Shown: positions 18,345-27,942 of the stretch, piece after piece
How positions within the stretch are numbered: the first letter of the stretch is position 1
How the letters are laid out: every line of letters starts with the position of its first letter
Notes under the pieces: generated by a model
The model's database searches: none
Told to the model about the DNA's origin: nothing
The model's input: the letters and a program-made list of their open reading frames with translations, nothing else
Program-made: the position numbers and the translations under genes
Origin: Halopenitus malekzadehii
Lineage (GTDB): Archaea; Halobacteriota; Halobacteria; Halobacteriales; Haloferacaceae
Assembly: GCF_900108505.1 (NCBI RefSeq)
Contig: NZ_FNWU01000008.1
Location: forward strand, 1 to 64,000
Direction of reading: 5' to 3'
DNA length: 64,000 nt

Positions 18345-18513
18345 ACGATCGACTACGGTCCCGACACGGTTAGCCGTCGGGATCCGATCCCGCCGGAGCC
18401 GAATCGAGCCGGACCGACCCTCCCCGAACCGGCTCCGACCGACCCCATCCGACCGACCGATCCACGACGCCTCGGGGGAAAGCGATTTGCCCCTGCCCCG
18501 GCGTGTGATAGGT

Positions 18514-20412
18514 ATGACTCTCGAGGACTTCACCGAGTTCTCCGCCGATGACGACGACGCCGCGGCCGATGATCCCACGGCCGACGGTACCACGGTCGAC
18601 GATCCCGCGGTCAGCGACGCCGCGACCGATGGTGTCGCGTCCGACGATCCCGCGGAGCAGGCGGACTCGGTCGAGACGGAGTCGCCGTCCGGCTCCGGTG
18701 CCTTCGAACGATACGCCGTCGAGGCGGCCGGCGAGGACGACGGCCTCGGCGTGATCTCGGTCTCACAGGGGCTTCGCGTCGCCGAGGACGCCGAGGAGAC
18801 GACGCTGCGCGCGTTCGTGACGACCGGCAACCGCGACTCGGTCCGGCTCGGAAAGTACCTGATCGTGCCGTACCCGGACGGCGAACGCCTCTTCTGTCGC
18901 ATCACCGGCCTCGAGTACGCCCAGGAGTTCCGATCCGATGACGCCACCGAGATCCACGCCCGTCGGCAGATGCGCCGCGACGAGTTCTCCGAGCGTGACT
19001 ACAAGTTCGTGGCCGAACTGGAACCGATGTCGGTCGTCTACGACGACGGAGACGGCGGTGACGACAGCAAGCGGCGGATGACCGACCGCGTTCCGAAGCC
19101 GGGTGCGGTCGTCGAGGAGGCCGCCGACGCCGCGGAGATCAAGACCGGGTTGAAGATCCCGGCAGATGGCGTCTTCCTCGGCCACCTCTCGGTCGGCGGC
19201 GAGACCGTCACGACCGCGGCCAGCCCGCCGACCGTCGACTACCGGTTGAACGACGACGACGAGAACGGCGACCCGCTCGTCTTCCGGCACACCCTCGTGG
19301 CCGGCGGTACCGGCTCCGGCAAGACCCACGCCTCGAAGAACGTCCTCCGGCAGTACCTCGATGCCGACCGAACCTACGAGATGGACGACGGACGGGCGGT
19401 CCGGATGGCGGTGGTCCAGTTCGACCCGCAGGACGAGTACGCCCAGATGCACGACGACAACCCGGAGATCGACGACGACTACGCGCGCCGGTTCGAGCGG
19501 GAGGGGATCGCCCACGGCGGCCACGACGACACCGTCGCGCTGGTGCCGACGACCCCGACCGCGACGTATCCGGGTGAGGGACACCGCGCCGAGCGCGTCG
19601 CGTTCACGATCCCCTTCTCGATCGTCCGCGATCGACCGTGGCTCGTGGCGGGATCGAGCTTGAACGACAACCAGTACGCAGGGCTGGTAACGCTTCTCAA
19701 GCGGTTCTTCCGCGACTACGGCGACGACGGAACCTACGACCAGTTCGTCACGTCCCTCGACGACCCGGCGCTCAAAGAGGAACTCCACGAATCGGGCCGC
19801 GTTCACGAGGCGACCTTCGACGCGGTCAAGCGGCGTGTCCGCGCCGTTCCCGGCGGCGTCTTCGACGGCGACGCTCGCCCGATCACCGAGCTCGATCACA
19901 CCCTGGTTCGGCCGGGCGGACTCACCGTGATCCCGACGTATCACCTCCCGACCTCCCGGCAAAAGGAAATGTTCGTGCTCGCCGTCTCGTCGTATCTGAT
20001 CGACGACAAGCTCTCGAACGACCCGACGAGCGACCGGATCAAGGAGACGCCGCTGACGATCGGGATGGACGAGGCGCACAACTTCCTCGCGGACGCCGAC
20101 ACCGTTCAGGCGCGGAAGGTCATCGGGAAGTTCACTGAGGCGGCCAAACAGGGCCGCAAGGAACGGCTCGGGCTGTTCCTCATCACACAGGACCCGCAGG
20201 ACATCGCCGAGTCCGTCTTCAAGCAGATCAACACCAAGATCGTGTTGAACCTCGGCGACGAGGACGCCATCGCGAGCGTCAACATCCCGACCGAACTCGC
20301 CGGGAAGGTGCCGTATATGGAGACCGGACAGATGGTCGTCTACTCGCCCGATAACTCCGAGCCGGTCGAGCTCAGCGGGCTCCCGCGATGTCTCACCCGT
20401 CACGGATCCTGA
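18514..20412 (+). CDS. HerA-like (DUF87) ATPase/helicase
   Basis: This 632-residue hexameric-type ATPase begins MTLEDFTEFSADDDDAA with about 55 disordered acidic residues. A HAS-barrel-like region follows (GVISVSQGLRVAEDAEETTLRAFV). The FtsK/HerA motor has Walker A GGTGSGKT (about residue 265), Walker B IGMDEAHNF (about 515-523), a sensor-like LFLITQDPQDI and an arginine-bearing end. HerA proteins usually process DNA ends with the nuclease NurA, but no nurA lies in this window, so this may be one of the stand-alone haloarchaeal paralogs. It is preceded by a divergent gene and followed 83 bases later by uspA. Confidence 0.85.
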   Translation: MTLEDFTEFSADDDDAAADDPTADGTTVDDPAVSDAATDGVASDDPAEQADSVETESPSGSGAFERYAVEAAGEDDGLGVISVSQGLRVAEDAEETTLRAFVTTGNRDSVRLGKYLIVPYPDGERLFCRITGLEYAQEFRSDDATEIHARRQMRRDEFSERDYKFVAELEPMSVVYDDGDGGDDSKRRMTDRVPKPGAVVEEAADAAEIKTGLKIPADGVFLGHLSVGGETVTTAASPPTVDYRLNDDDENGDPLVFRHTLVAGGTGSGKTHASKNVLRQYLDADRTYEMDDGRAVRMAVVQFDPQDEYAQMHDDNPEIDDDYARRFEREGIAHGGHDDTVALVPTTPTATYPGEGHRAERVAFTIPFSIVRDRPWLVAGSSLNDNQYAGLVTLLKRFFRDYGDDGTYDQFVTSLDDPALKEELHESGRVHEATFDAVKRRVRAVPGGVFDGDARPITELDHTLVRPGGLTVIPTYHLPTSRQKEMFVLAVSSYLIDDKLSNDPTSDRIKETPLTIGMDEAHNFLADADTVQARKVIGKFTEAAKQGRKERLGLFLITQDPQDIAESVFKQINTKIVLNLGDEDAIASVNIPTELAGKVPYMETGQMVVYSPDNSEPVELSGLPRCLTRHGS

Positions 20413-20494
20413 GCACGGTTCGGTGACTTTTGATCGGCCCGTCGATCCCGTGACGGCCACGACGCTTTTGACGGGGCCGCTTGAACCCCACGCT

Positions 20495-20914
20495 ATGGTG
20501 AAACGGATACTCGTCCCCGTCGACGGCTCCGACTGCTCGAACGAGGCGCTCCAGTTCGCCGCCGAGGAGTGGCCCGCGGCGGAGTTGGTGCTGCTTCACG
20601 TGATCAATCCCGCCCGGTCGTCGGCCGGCTCGGAGCTGGGCGTTCCCGGCGCGGTCGAGCAGTGGTACGAGAACGCGACGACGCGTTCGGAGACGGTGCT
20701 TTCGAACGCCGCCGCGACCGTCGACCGCGACGTCGAGACGCTCACCGAGGTGGGCCGTCCGGGGAACACGATCCGGGACGTCGCCGAGGCCGAGGACGTC
20801 GACGCGATCGTCATCGGCAGCCACGGTCGCACCGGCGTCTCCCGCGTCCTTCTCGGCAGCGTCGCCGAGGGAGTGGTCCGGAAGGCGTCCGTGCCGGTCA
20901 CCGTGGTTCGGTGA
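20495..20914 (+). CDS. Universal stress protein (UspA family)
   Basis: This 139-residue single-domain Usp begins MVKRILVPVDGSDCSNEAL. The ATP-binding signature GSHGRTGVSRVLLGSVAEGVVRKASVPVTVVR forms the C-terminal third and is complete, so ATP binding is likely. The protein is cytoplasmic and its partner is unknown. It converges with the KaiC-like gene, the two stops being about 40 bases apart. Confidence 0.92.
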   Translation: MVKRILVPVDGSDCSNEALQFAAEEWPAAELVLLHVINPARSSAGSELGVPGAVEQWYENATTRSETVLSNAAATVDRDVETLTEVGRPGNTIRDVAEAEDVDAIVIGSHGRTGVSRVLLGSVAEGVVRKASVPVTVVR

Positions 20915-20954
20915 CTCACGGGGCGGCGTTCCACGTTCAGCGGACGGTCCGCGT

Positions 20955-22265
20955 TCAGAAGATGTTCGCCTGCTGGTAGACCGAGATCCCCTCGCTCGTG
21001 ATCTCGTAGGGTTTCGTCTCCCGTGAGTGGTTCGCGTTGCGGATCTTCTGGATCTCGATCGCCAGCCGGGTTTCGCGGAAGTCGGAGGGGCGGACGTACT
21101 GGAGGATGAACACCGCGTCGGTGAGGTACTCGACGATCCCGTGTCTGGAGGCGTAGGAGTTCGACTCGCTGGCCTCCGAGATGAGCATCGTCGTCACGCC
21201 GGCCTGTTTGAGTGACCTGGTAAATTCGAAGATCTCCGACCGGCGCTTGGCCGGGTGGTCGTACATCATCTCGAGCAGCGACACCGAGTCCAACACCAGC
21301 CGCTCGGCGTCGAACTCGCGGATGAGCCGGCCGAGTTCGTTGCCGATCGAGGCCAGCGAGTTGGCCATCTCGATCGGGTCGATGGAGACGACCGAGAGCA
21401 TTCCATCGGATTCGTACTCACGGAAGCCGTATCCCTTCTCCTCGGCCGTCGAGAGGATCGCCTCCCGGCTCTCCTCGAGGGTGATATAGACTCCGCGATT
21501 GCCGTTCGTGAGCGCTTTGTGGATGAATTGCAGCCCGAAGGTCGTCTTTCCGGTTCCGGCTGACCCGATCGTCGTGATGAGCGACCGTCGCGGGACCCCG
21601 CCGAGGATCATCTTGTCGAGTCCCTCGATCCCCAGGTCCATCCGTTCGATATCGGATTCGAGTTCGGCGTCCTCAAAGTCAGTGCCGCCCGACGTCGGAG
21701 GGGGTCCCGCGTCGCCGTCGTCGCCGAACGACGCGAAGCCGAACTCGCCGTCGGACCCGCCGCCGGGTCCGCCTCCGGGACCGGCGTCGAAGTCGGGAGG
21801 CGTCCCCGGTTCGGTTTCCGTGGGGAAACCGACGTCGCCCGACTCATCGCGATCCGTCACGTCGCCCTCGCCGTCGTCGACATCTCCGAACTCGCTGTCG
21901 TCGACATCTCCGAACTCGCTGTCGTCGACATCTCCGAACTCGCCGTCGTCCTCACGGTCGCCGACGGTGGACGTATCACGGGGTCGCGACGAGCCCGGAT
22001 CCGCCTCGGACGACGAGCCGCTGGCTGATGCCGGCTCGGGGTCGGTCCCTCCTGCTGGGTCGGCTCCGTCGGTTGGTTCCTCTCCGCCGGCACGACCCGC
22101 ACCGGTGGTGTCGGACCCGCCTCCGGCCGCGTTCGCCTCCGAGAGTTCTCGGCGTGCCCGTTCGAACCAGTCTTCCTCCTCCGTCTCGTCGTCGACCGTC
22201 TCGTCGTCGGGTGTCCCCTCCTCGTCCAACCGATCGCGTTCACCGCTCCCGCCGTCTTCGGTCAT
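20955..22265 (-). CDS. KaiC/RAD55-like ATPase with long acidic N-terminal region
   Basis: This is a 436-residue protein. The first 200 residues are acidic and disordered, with Ser/Gly-rich parts and an internal octapeptide repeat EFGDVDDS at about residues 106-130. From about residue 205 there is a single RecA-like KaiC domain: SDIERMDLGIEGLDKMILGG, Walker A GSAGTGKTT, YITLEESREA with the paired Glu of KaiC-type ATPases, and LVLDSVSLLEMMY as Walker B. The domain resembles the archaeal one-domain KaiC-like/RAD55 proteins. The ATG at 22265 was chosen because further upstream sequence is Arg-rich shadow. The function is unknown; signalling or recombination mediation is inference. Confidence 0.8.
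   Translation of the reverse strand: MTEDGGSGERDRLDEEGTPDDETVDDETEEEDWFERARRELSEANAAGGGSDTTGAGRAGGEEPTDGADPAGGTDPEPASASGSSSEADPGSSRPRDTSTVGDREDDGEFGDVDDSEFGDVDDSEFGDVDDGEGDVTDRDESGDVGFPTETEPGTPPDFDAGPGGGPGGGSDGEFGFASFGDDGDAGPPPTSGGTDFEDAELESDIERMDLGIEGLDKMILGGVPRRSLITTIGSAGTGKTTFGLQFIHKALTNGNRGVYITLEESREAILSTAEEKGYGFREYESDGMLSVVSIDPIEMANSLASIGNELGRLIREFDAERLVLDSVSLLEMMYDHPAKRRSEIFEFTRSLKQAGVTTMLISEASESNSYASRHGIVEYLTDAVFILQYVRPSDFRETRLAIEIQKIRNANHSRETKPYEITSEGISVYQQANIF
21873..21950. repeat. In-frame 24-bp tandem repeat in the KaiC-like gene, about 3.25 copies
   Basis: Exact 24-bp copies start at 21873, 21897 and 21921, followed by a six-base partial. On the minus strand they encode EFGDVDDS repeats in the acidic N-terminal region. 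Near-identity at the DNA level suggests recent slippage. Confidence 0.92.
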
Positions 22266-22447
22266 CGGGCACCCCCGGACCGATCGGCATCGACGACATC
22301 CGACCGTCGGTGCGATCGCCGAAACCGATCGTTTCGGTGCTCGTGTGCCCGTGTTTTCCCCCGACGACGTCCCATATCCGATCGATGGGCGGGTCACGGC
22401 TTGAAACTTTACGTGTGGTTTTTGATTACGGCGCCGAACTCGGCGGT

Positions 22448-23275
22448 ATGGACGTCGGGATCGTCGCACAAAAGGAGAACCCTCGCGCGGCAGCGCTCGT
22501 CGATTCGCTTGCGGACGCGCTCGCCGACCGCGGGGTGACCGTCCGGATCGACGAACTGACCGCTGACGCGCTTTCGGCGTCTGGAGCGCCCGTTTCGACG
22601 TTCGACACCTGTGATATCGTCGTGGCGATCGGCGGTGACGGGACGTTCCTGTTCGCCGCCCGCAACGCCGACGGAACGCCGATCCTCGGCGTCAATCTCG
22701 GAGAGGTCGGGTTTCTCAACGCGGTCGCACCCGCGAACGCGGAGGATGCGGTCCTTTCGGAGGTCGCCGCGTTCCGTGAGGGGACCATGAACGTCCGCGA
22801 GGTCCCGCGGCTCGTGGCAGCCGTCGACGACTGGCGGTCGACCCCGGCGGCGAACGAGGTGACGATACAGGGTGACCGCCGTGGCCACGGGGGTGGTCTC
22901 GACTACACGGTCAGTATCGATGGATCGCCGTATTCGGAGACCCACGCCGACGGCGTGATCGTGGCGACCCAGACCGGGTCGACCGCGTACAACCTCTCCG
23001 AGGGCGGGCCGATCGTCCACCCCGGCGTGAACGCGATCGTTCTCACCGAGATGTGCGCGGAGGCGGGGATGGCGCCGCTCGCGCTCGATCCCGACGTCGA
23101 TCTGGCTGTCACGGTGACGGACTCCCGGACCGGCTCCGTGGCCGTCATCAGCGACGGTCGACGGCCGACCACGTTCGACCCGCCGGTCACGGTGACCGTC
23201 TCCAAAGCCTCGGTTCCGATGCGGATCGCCGGCCCTCGCTCGGACTTCTTCGAGGCGCTCGGCAAACTGGAGTGA
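22448..23275 (+). CDS. nadK: NAD kinase
   Basis: This 275-residue enzyme makes NADP from NAD and ATP or polyphosphate. It begins MDVGIVAQKENPRAAALVDSL and carries the GGDGT motif (about residues 62-66, AIGGDGTFLFAARN), the LGEVGFLN region, ANEVTI and the glycine/threonine-rich TGSTAYNLSEGGPIV substrate motif. Length and motif order match archaeal NadK. It is followed six bases later by rnhB on the same strand, giving a likely two-gene operon. Confidence 0.93.
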   Translation: MDVGIVAQKENPRAAALVDSLADALADRGVTVRIDELTADALSASGAPVSTFDTCDIVVAIGGDGTFLFAARNADGTPILGVNLGEVGFLNAVAPANAEDAVLSEVAAFREGTMNVREVPRLVAAVDDWRSTPAANEVTIQGDRRGHGGGLDYTVSIDGSPYSETHADGVIVATQTGSTAYNLSEGGPIVHPGVNAIVLTEMCAEAGMAPLALDPDVDLAVTVTDSRTGSVAVISDGRRPTTFDPPVTVTVSKASVPMRIAGPRSDFFEALGKLE

Positions 23276-23281
23276 GTTCGG

Positions 23282-24079
23282 ATGACACGGATCGGCGTCG
23301 ACGAGGCTGGCAAGGGGCCGGTTCTGGGGCCGATGATCGCCGCCGCCGTCCGGGCGGACCCGGCGGCCCTCCCCGACGGCATCGACGACTCGAAACGCAT
23401 CGCCCCGGCGCGTCGCGACGCGCTCGATGAACGGCTGCGGGCGCATCCGGCCATCGACGTCGGCGTCGCCGCCGTCGAGCCCACGGAGATCGACGATCCC
23501 GAGACCGATATGAACGCCCTCACCGTCGCGGCACAGGCCCGTGCGGTGGTGGACCTGCTCGCGGCGAGCGGATCACCGGCCGATTCCGAAGCTCCCGTGA
23601 CGGATTCTGAAGCCCCCGCGACCGCTCCCGACGACCCATCGACTGCCCCCGGCGCCTCCTCGACGACGTCCGACCGGTCGATCCGCCTGCTCGTCGACGC
23701 CGGGGACGTCTCGGAGGAGCGATTCGGCCGGCGGGTTCGGGAGGCCGTGGAGGCGGCGCTGCCCCGGGAAACCGGCCGTGACACCTCACCGAACGTCTCC
23801 GTCACCGCCAGACACGGAGCCGATGCCGACTCGCCGCTCGTGGGTGCGGCATCGATCGTGGCCAAGGTCGAACGCGACCGCCGGATGGCGGCGATCGACG
23901 AGCGACATCCCGACTACGACGGCGTCGGCAGCGGCTACCCGAGCGACCCCACGACGACGGCGTTTCTCGAGGCGTACGTGGACGACACCGGCGACGTTCC
24001 CGACTGCGCACGCCGGTCCTGGCGGACGTGTGAACGGCTGCTCGCGCGCCACGAGCAGTCGGGGCTTGGGGAGTTTTAA
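23282..24079 (+). CDS. rnhB: Ribonuclease HII
   Basis: This 265-residue enzyme removes RNA from RNA-DNA hybrids. It begins MTRIGVDEAGKGPVLGPM, which holds the first catalytic Asp-Glu pair, and continues with GIDDSKRIAPARR and a later catalytic Asp in LLVDAGDV. VGAASIVAKVERDR and SGYPSDPTTTAFL complete the RNase HII fold. Between about residues 96 and 133 there is a Ser/Ala/Pro/Asp-rich low-complexity insert not present in short archaeal homologs. The gene starts six bases after nadK. Confidence 0.93.
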   Translation: MTRIGVDEAGKGPVLGPMIAAAVRADPAALPDGIDDSKRIAPARRDALDERLRAHPAIDVGVAAVEPTEIDDPETDMNALTVAAQARAVVDLLAASGSPADSEAPVTDSEAPATAPDDPSTAPGASSTTSDRSIRLLVDAGDVSEERFGRRVREAVEAALPRETGRDTSPNVSVTARHGADADSPLVGAASIVAKVERDRRMAAIDERHPDYDGVGSGYPSDPTTTAFLEAYVDDTGDVPDCARRSWRTCERLLARHEQSGLGEF

Positions 24080-24163
<84 letters not shown>

Positions 24164-24214
24164 CGTCCCCAGAAATCTTTGAAAGTCGAAGCCGGGTCTG
24201 CCGACGCTCGTCCG

Positions 24215-25861
24215 TCAGCGGTCGGTCAGCAGCATCCGGAGGATGTCCCCGTAGGCCGGTCGCGTGACGAGGACGCCGATGAGGACCCCGAGGATCGTGA
24301 AGATGGCGAACCCGGAGAGGTCACCGAGACTCAACACCATCAGCGGTGACATCGCGATGATCGTCGTCGCCGCCGCGGCGCCGATCACCCAGAACGCCCG
24401 GCGGAACCGGGAGTCGAAGACCGTCTTCGAGCTGACGTCGCCCTCGCTCATCACCTCGTCGGCGATGATCACGAGGTCGTCGACGCCGGTCCCGACCACC
24501 GCGATGAACCCGGCGATGACCGCGAGATCGAGCGGGTATCCGAGGAGCGCGGCGAACCCGAGGAGGGTGTAGACCTCCGTCAGCGCGGTGACGACCATCG
24601 GCAGCGCGACCTTCGGCTCGCGGTAGCGGAGGAAGACCATCCCGGCCACGGCGAATACGGAGAGGATACCGATGATGAGCGAGTAGGTCTTGAACTGCTC
24701 GCCCTGGGTCGGGGAGATGTACGAGGAGGAACCCTCGCCCAATTCGGCCGGGAGCGCGCCGGCACGCAGATTGATCGAGATCTGCTGGGCGCGCTGGAAG
24801 GAATCCTCGCCGGCGCCGGTCGTCAGCCGGAACCCGGGGTCGTTCGCCCACGTTCCCTGGACCATCGACTGGAGGAGGCCGCCGTCCATCCCGAAGTCGT
24901 TGACCACCCGGTCGTTGACGACGAGTAGCAGCCGCGGTTCCTCCGACTGCGTGTAGTCGCCGGCACACTTCCCTCGATCGGCCGGATTCGCGGCGCACTT
25001 CCAGCCGTCAGTTCCCGGGTTCCCCGCCTGTTGGTTCGCCTGACCGATCGCTTGCTGAAGCTGCTGGGCCGGCGTGGGTTCCCCCGCCGGCGCGGTATCG
25101 ACGATCGAGACCGGAACGTACGAGCCGCCGCCATCGGACCGGCTCGCGGTCCCGACGTTCTCGAAGTCATCCTGAGTGACCACGGCGCGGTTGCGGGTTC
25201 CGTTCCCGTCGTTCGGGATGAAGATGTCGATCCGGACGGTGCCGCGTTCGGCGATCAGCTCCTCGACGTCATTTCGGTCCTCGCCCGGGACCTCGATCAG
25301 GACGAACGAGCGCCCGCTCGCGTCGACGATCTCGCGGACGCTCCCGCCCGAGAGCCCGGCCTCGTTGATCTTCCCCTCAATGACCTCGATGGTCGCCTCG
25401 AGGGTCTCCTCGGTGACGCCCGGCCGGACGCCGTCATAGGCGTAGCCGGCGGCCTCGATCGCCGCCGTGAACTCCGTCTCGGAGACGTTGGCATCGGTCA
25501 CCTCGACGGCGCCGGTGCCGCCTTCGCTGGGGTCATCCAACTCCGCATTCACACCGGTGCTCGTCGTATTCGAGAGCTGTCCGGCGACGTTACTCGCGAC
25601 TGTTGCCGGGTCGTCGCCGTTGAACTCCACATCCGTTGCCGTATAGCCGACAAGTGGCGCACGGATGCGGGTTCCGCCGTCGAGATCGAGACCGAACTGG
25701 AGGTTCGTGATCCCGTCGGCGCTGCCGGTATCCGTCCCGTTCCCGATCCCTTCCGCCCCGGGGTCGGGTGCGAACATCGGGGTGAAGAGGACGATCGTGG
25801 CGCCCAGCACGGCGACCACGAGGAGCCCGACGCGCCAGTTGCGTTTGATCGCGTCGATCAT
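24215..25861 (-). CDS. secD: Protein-export membrane protein SecD
   Basis: This 548-residue subunit works with SecF to support translocation through the Sec pore. It begins MIDAIKRNWRVGLLVVAVLG (TM1), then has LDLDGGTRIRAPL, a large extracellular P1-type region (about residues 50-370) and a cluster of five helices with the RND-like GVDDLVIIADEVMSEGD segment near residue 465. The ATG at 25861 abuts the secF stop codon with no gap, so the order in the transcript is secF then secD, as in other archaea. Confidence 0.93.
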   Translation of the reverse strand: MIDAIKRNWRVGLLVVAVLGATIVLFTPMFAPDPGAEGIGNGTDTGSADGITNLQFGLDLDGGTRIRAPLVGYTATDVEFNGDDPATVASNVAGQLSNTTSTGVNAELDDPSEGGTGAVEVTDANVSETEFTAAIEAAGYAYDGVRPGVTEETLEATIEVIEGKINEAGLSGGSVREIVDASGRSFVLIEVPGEDRNDVEELIAERGTVRIDIFIPNDGNGTRNRAVVTQDDFENVGTASRSDGGGSYVPVSIVDTAPAGEPTPAQQLQQAIGQANQQAGNPGTDGWKCAANPADRGKCAGDYTQSEEPRLLLVVNDRVVNDFGMDGGLLQSMVQGTWANDPGFRLTTGAGEDSFQRAQQISINLRAGALPAELGEGSSSYISPTQGEQFKTYSLIIGILSVFAVAGMVFLRYREPKVALPMVVTALTEVYTLLGFAALLGYPLDLAVIAGFIAVVGTGVDDLVIIADEVMSEGDVSSKTVFDSRFRRAFWVIGAAAATTIIAMSPLMVLSLGDLSGFAIFTILGVLIGVLVTRPAYGDILRMLLTDR

Positions 25862-26782
25862 CTACCGGCTCACCCCCTCGAAGGAGTACCAGCGAAGCAG
25901 CGAGACGTTGAGCAGGTACGTGTTCATCAGGTCGGCACACAGTCCGACCGCGAGGATGACGCCGATGTCGCGAAGCAGGTCGATCCCGAAGACCCACGCG
26001 ACGATCGTCATCACGATCATCGCGGCGATGGACGTGATCGTCATCGTCACGCCGGTGCGCATCGCGCGCTGGACGGACTCGTAGAAGCCGCCGGTCCGGC
26101 GCAACACGGAGTTGTTCAACAGGATGTCCGAGTCGACCGAGTACCCGATGATCATCAGCAGCGCCGCGACCGTCCCGAGCGTCATATCGATCCCGAGGAG
26201 GTTCATCACGGCGACGGGGATGATGATGTCGGAGAACGCCGAGGCGACGACCGCGATCGACGGCACGAACGTGCGGAACATCGCGAAGACGAGCACGCTC
26301 ATTCCGAGGAACGCGATCACGACCCCGCCGAGCGCCTGCGTCTGTACGCCGCTGCCGAAGCTCGCGGAGACGATGTCCTCGCCGGTGACCGCGAAGCCGG
26401 CCGCCTCGGCCTCGCCCGCGATGTCGCCGAAGTCACCGCTTCCGGCATCCTCCGGAAGGTCCTCCGGCCGGAACGTCACGATGTAGGTCTCATCCCCCGG
26501 CGCGTACTGGATCGAGGAGGGCTCGATCGAGAAGGTGTCCGGATCCTCGAGCGCCGCGCGTGCCTCGGGGGTTCCCATCTCGAGATCCGACGTTTCTGAC
26601 GCCGACAACCGCAGCTCGGCGCCGCCCGTGAACTCGACGCCCAGATCGGCCGGGGCACCCGTCGCGAGGTACCACCCGCCGAGGATCAGAAGCGCCACCG
26701 CCAGGACCGCGAGCGGGATCGCGACCAGCTGACGGTTGGTGTAGTCCGTGTACTCGACCTCCGGTACCTCGATCGCTACCAT
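25862..26782 (-). CDS. secF: Protein-export membrane protein SecF
   Basis: This 306-residue partner of SecD begins MVAIEVPEVEYTDYTNRQL. TM1 (about 20-41) is followed by DLGVEFTGGAELRLS, an extracellular domain to about residue 135, and then five helices including YSVDSDILLNNSVLRR, the conserved SecF/RND motif. The ATG at 26782 was chosen because upstream in-frame sequence is non-conserved and an AT-rich TATA-like stretch (gcttattcgg on the minus strand) lies about 28 bases upstream. The gene ends directly at the start of secD. Confidence 0.93.
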   Translation of the reverse strand: MVAIEVPEVEYTDYTNRQLVAIPLAVLAVALLILGGWYLATGAPADLGVEFTGGAELRLSASETSDLEMGTPEARAALEDPDTFSIEPSSIQYAPGDETYIVTFRPEDLPEDAGSGDFGDIAGEAEAAGFAVTGEDIVSASFGSGVQTQALGGVVIAFLGMSVLVFAMFRTFVPSIAVVASAFSDIIIPVAVMNLLGIDMTLGTVAALLMIIGYSVDSDILLNNSVLRRTGGFYESVQRAMRTGVTMTITSIAAMIVMTIVAWVFGIDLLRDIGVILAVGLCADLMNTYLLNVSLLRWYSFEGVSR

Positions 26783-27000
26783 ATGTCTCCGGGGTCCGGC
26801 TGCGCGCCGAATAAGCTTTCTTATCGCCAGCCACGGCGTCGGTCGATCCGGATTCCCGTTGCGGCGTCGATTGAGCCGCCCCCAGTCACGATGCAGGATC
26901 GGCGTGATGCTGAATCCATAACAACGACGTCGCCGAGAGTCAAGTGGCGACAACTATGGTCGGCGAAAGGCGTTACTCCCGTCGCCCCGTATGGGTGAAT

Positions 27001-27411
27001 ATGTCACAGTCCGACTCGACGGACTCGACAGATTCGACGGCGACCGCCACGTCGGCGCGACCGACCGCGACGCGGGTCGTCCTCTCGATGCCGGAGGGCG
27101 TGAGCGGCTGGGTTCGATCCCAGATCGATACCGACCGCTATCGAGGCTACTTCCGCCGGACCCTCGGCGAGGTCTCGGTCGGCGACGTGACCGAGGAGTT
27201 CGTCGACATCGGCTGCTGCGGGAACAACCTCGACATCCCGTTTCGCGTCGAGCGGATCGAGGTCGATGACGGCGGGAATACCGGGTCCACGGACGGGACC
27301 GCCGTCGAGGTGGCCGTCGTCGACGAGCAGACGGCGATCGAGTACGTCGATCGTGAGGGCGACGTCGAGGGAGGCTGGAAGGTCCAGAGCGCGGACGGGC
27401 CGACGCGGTGA
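27001..27411 (+). CDS. Conserved haloarchaeal hypothetical protein
   Basis: This is a 136-residue acidic soluble protein. A Ser/Thr/Asp-rich start (MSQSDSTDSTDSTATATS) precedes a folded core with TRVVLSMPEGVSGWVRSQID, YFRRTLGEVSVGDVTEEF and DIGCCGNNLDIPFRVERIEV. The CC pair in the middle is conserved-looking but no known motif. The start ATG is the one closest to the core with a Ser-rich tail; an in-frame codon at 26944 exists. It is divergent from secF. The function is unknown. Confidence 0.6.
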   Translation: MSQSDSTDSTDSTATATSARPTATRVVLSMPEGVSGWVRSQIDTDRYRGYFRRTLGEVSVGDVTEEFVDIGCCGNNLDIPFRVERIEVDDGGNTGSTDGTAVEVAVVDEQTAIEYVDREGDVEGGWKVQSADGPTR

Positions 27412-27484
27412 GGTACTGTATGGCGCGGTGAGAAGGCTATATAATGCGGTGAGGTGGTCGAACGACCGACTGCGGCGACGGAAT

Positions 27485-27490
27485 CCTTAT
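27485..27490 (+). promoter_or_regulatory. TATA-like box for RNase P RNA
   Basis: ccttat lies about 26 bases before the inferred 5' end of the RNase P RNA. A second AT stretch (ctatataatg) lies about 45 bases further upstream and is an alternative. Confidence 0.4.
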
Positions 27491-27513
27491 CCCGAGCGAT
27501 CGCCTACCGCCGC

Positions 27514-27870
27514 CTGGACAGAGGGAGCTCGACTCCCGTGCCGCGGGCGGCGTCGCCGTCCAACGCATGAGGAAAGTCCCCCCACCGGCCGGACGGGCGA
27601 CCGGGCGCAAGCCCGGAGCCGGAGACGGCTGGCGCTGGAACAGAAACGAGACCCCCTGCCCCGACCGATGAGGCGTGCGAACCGACCCGCAAGGAGAGGG
27701 AGCTAACCCGCCGAGGGGCATGCGACGTCTCACGTCGCAGACGGGCAGGAAGGGATGGAACGGCGAATCCTCGCCGGTGCAAGTCCGCGCCGATAGGTAG
27801 TCCGGCCACGGCGCGGACGCTCAGCCGAATGTCGAGCCGAACGGAAGGGGGCTTACTCCCCTCAGTCCGC
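27514..27870 (+). ncRNA. rnpB: RNase P RNA (archaeal type A)
   Basis: This is the catalytic RNA that trims the 5' leader of tRNA precursors. The conserved CR-I block ATGAGGAAAGTCC lies at 27567-27579, ACAGAAAC at 27640-27647 and the CR-V block GGAAGGGGGCTTA at 27843-27855. These are the P4-forming and core elements of RNase P RNA. The strand GGACAGAGGG (from 27516) pairs with CCCCTCAGTCC at the 3' end with one mismatch, giving a plausible P1 helix and setting approximate ends. The length of about 355 nt is at the low end for haloarchaea, so the exact ends are uncertain by some ten bases. Confidence 0.88.
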
Positions 27871-27913
27871 CACTATTCGCCAGCGGCGGCGCCGTTCCGG
27901 CCGAACGGACGCC

Positions 27914-27919
27914 CTTATA
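27914..27919 (+). promoter_or_regulatory. TATA-like box for the NOG1-like GTPase gene
   Basis: cttata is centred about 26 bases before the ATG at 27943, consistent with a leaderless transcript. Confidence 0.5.
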
Positions 27920-27942
27920 CGCGTTCACGCGCAACCGGACGT

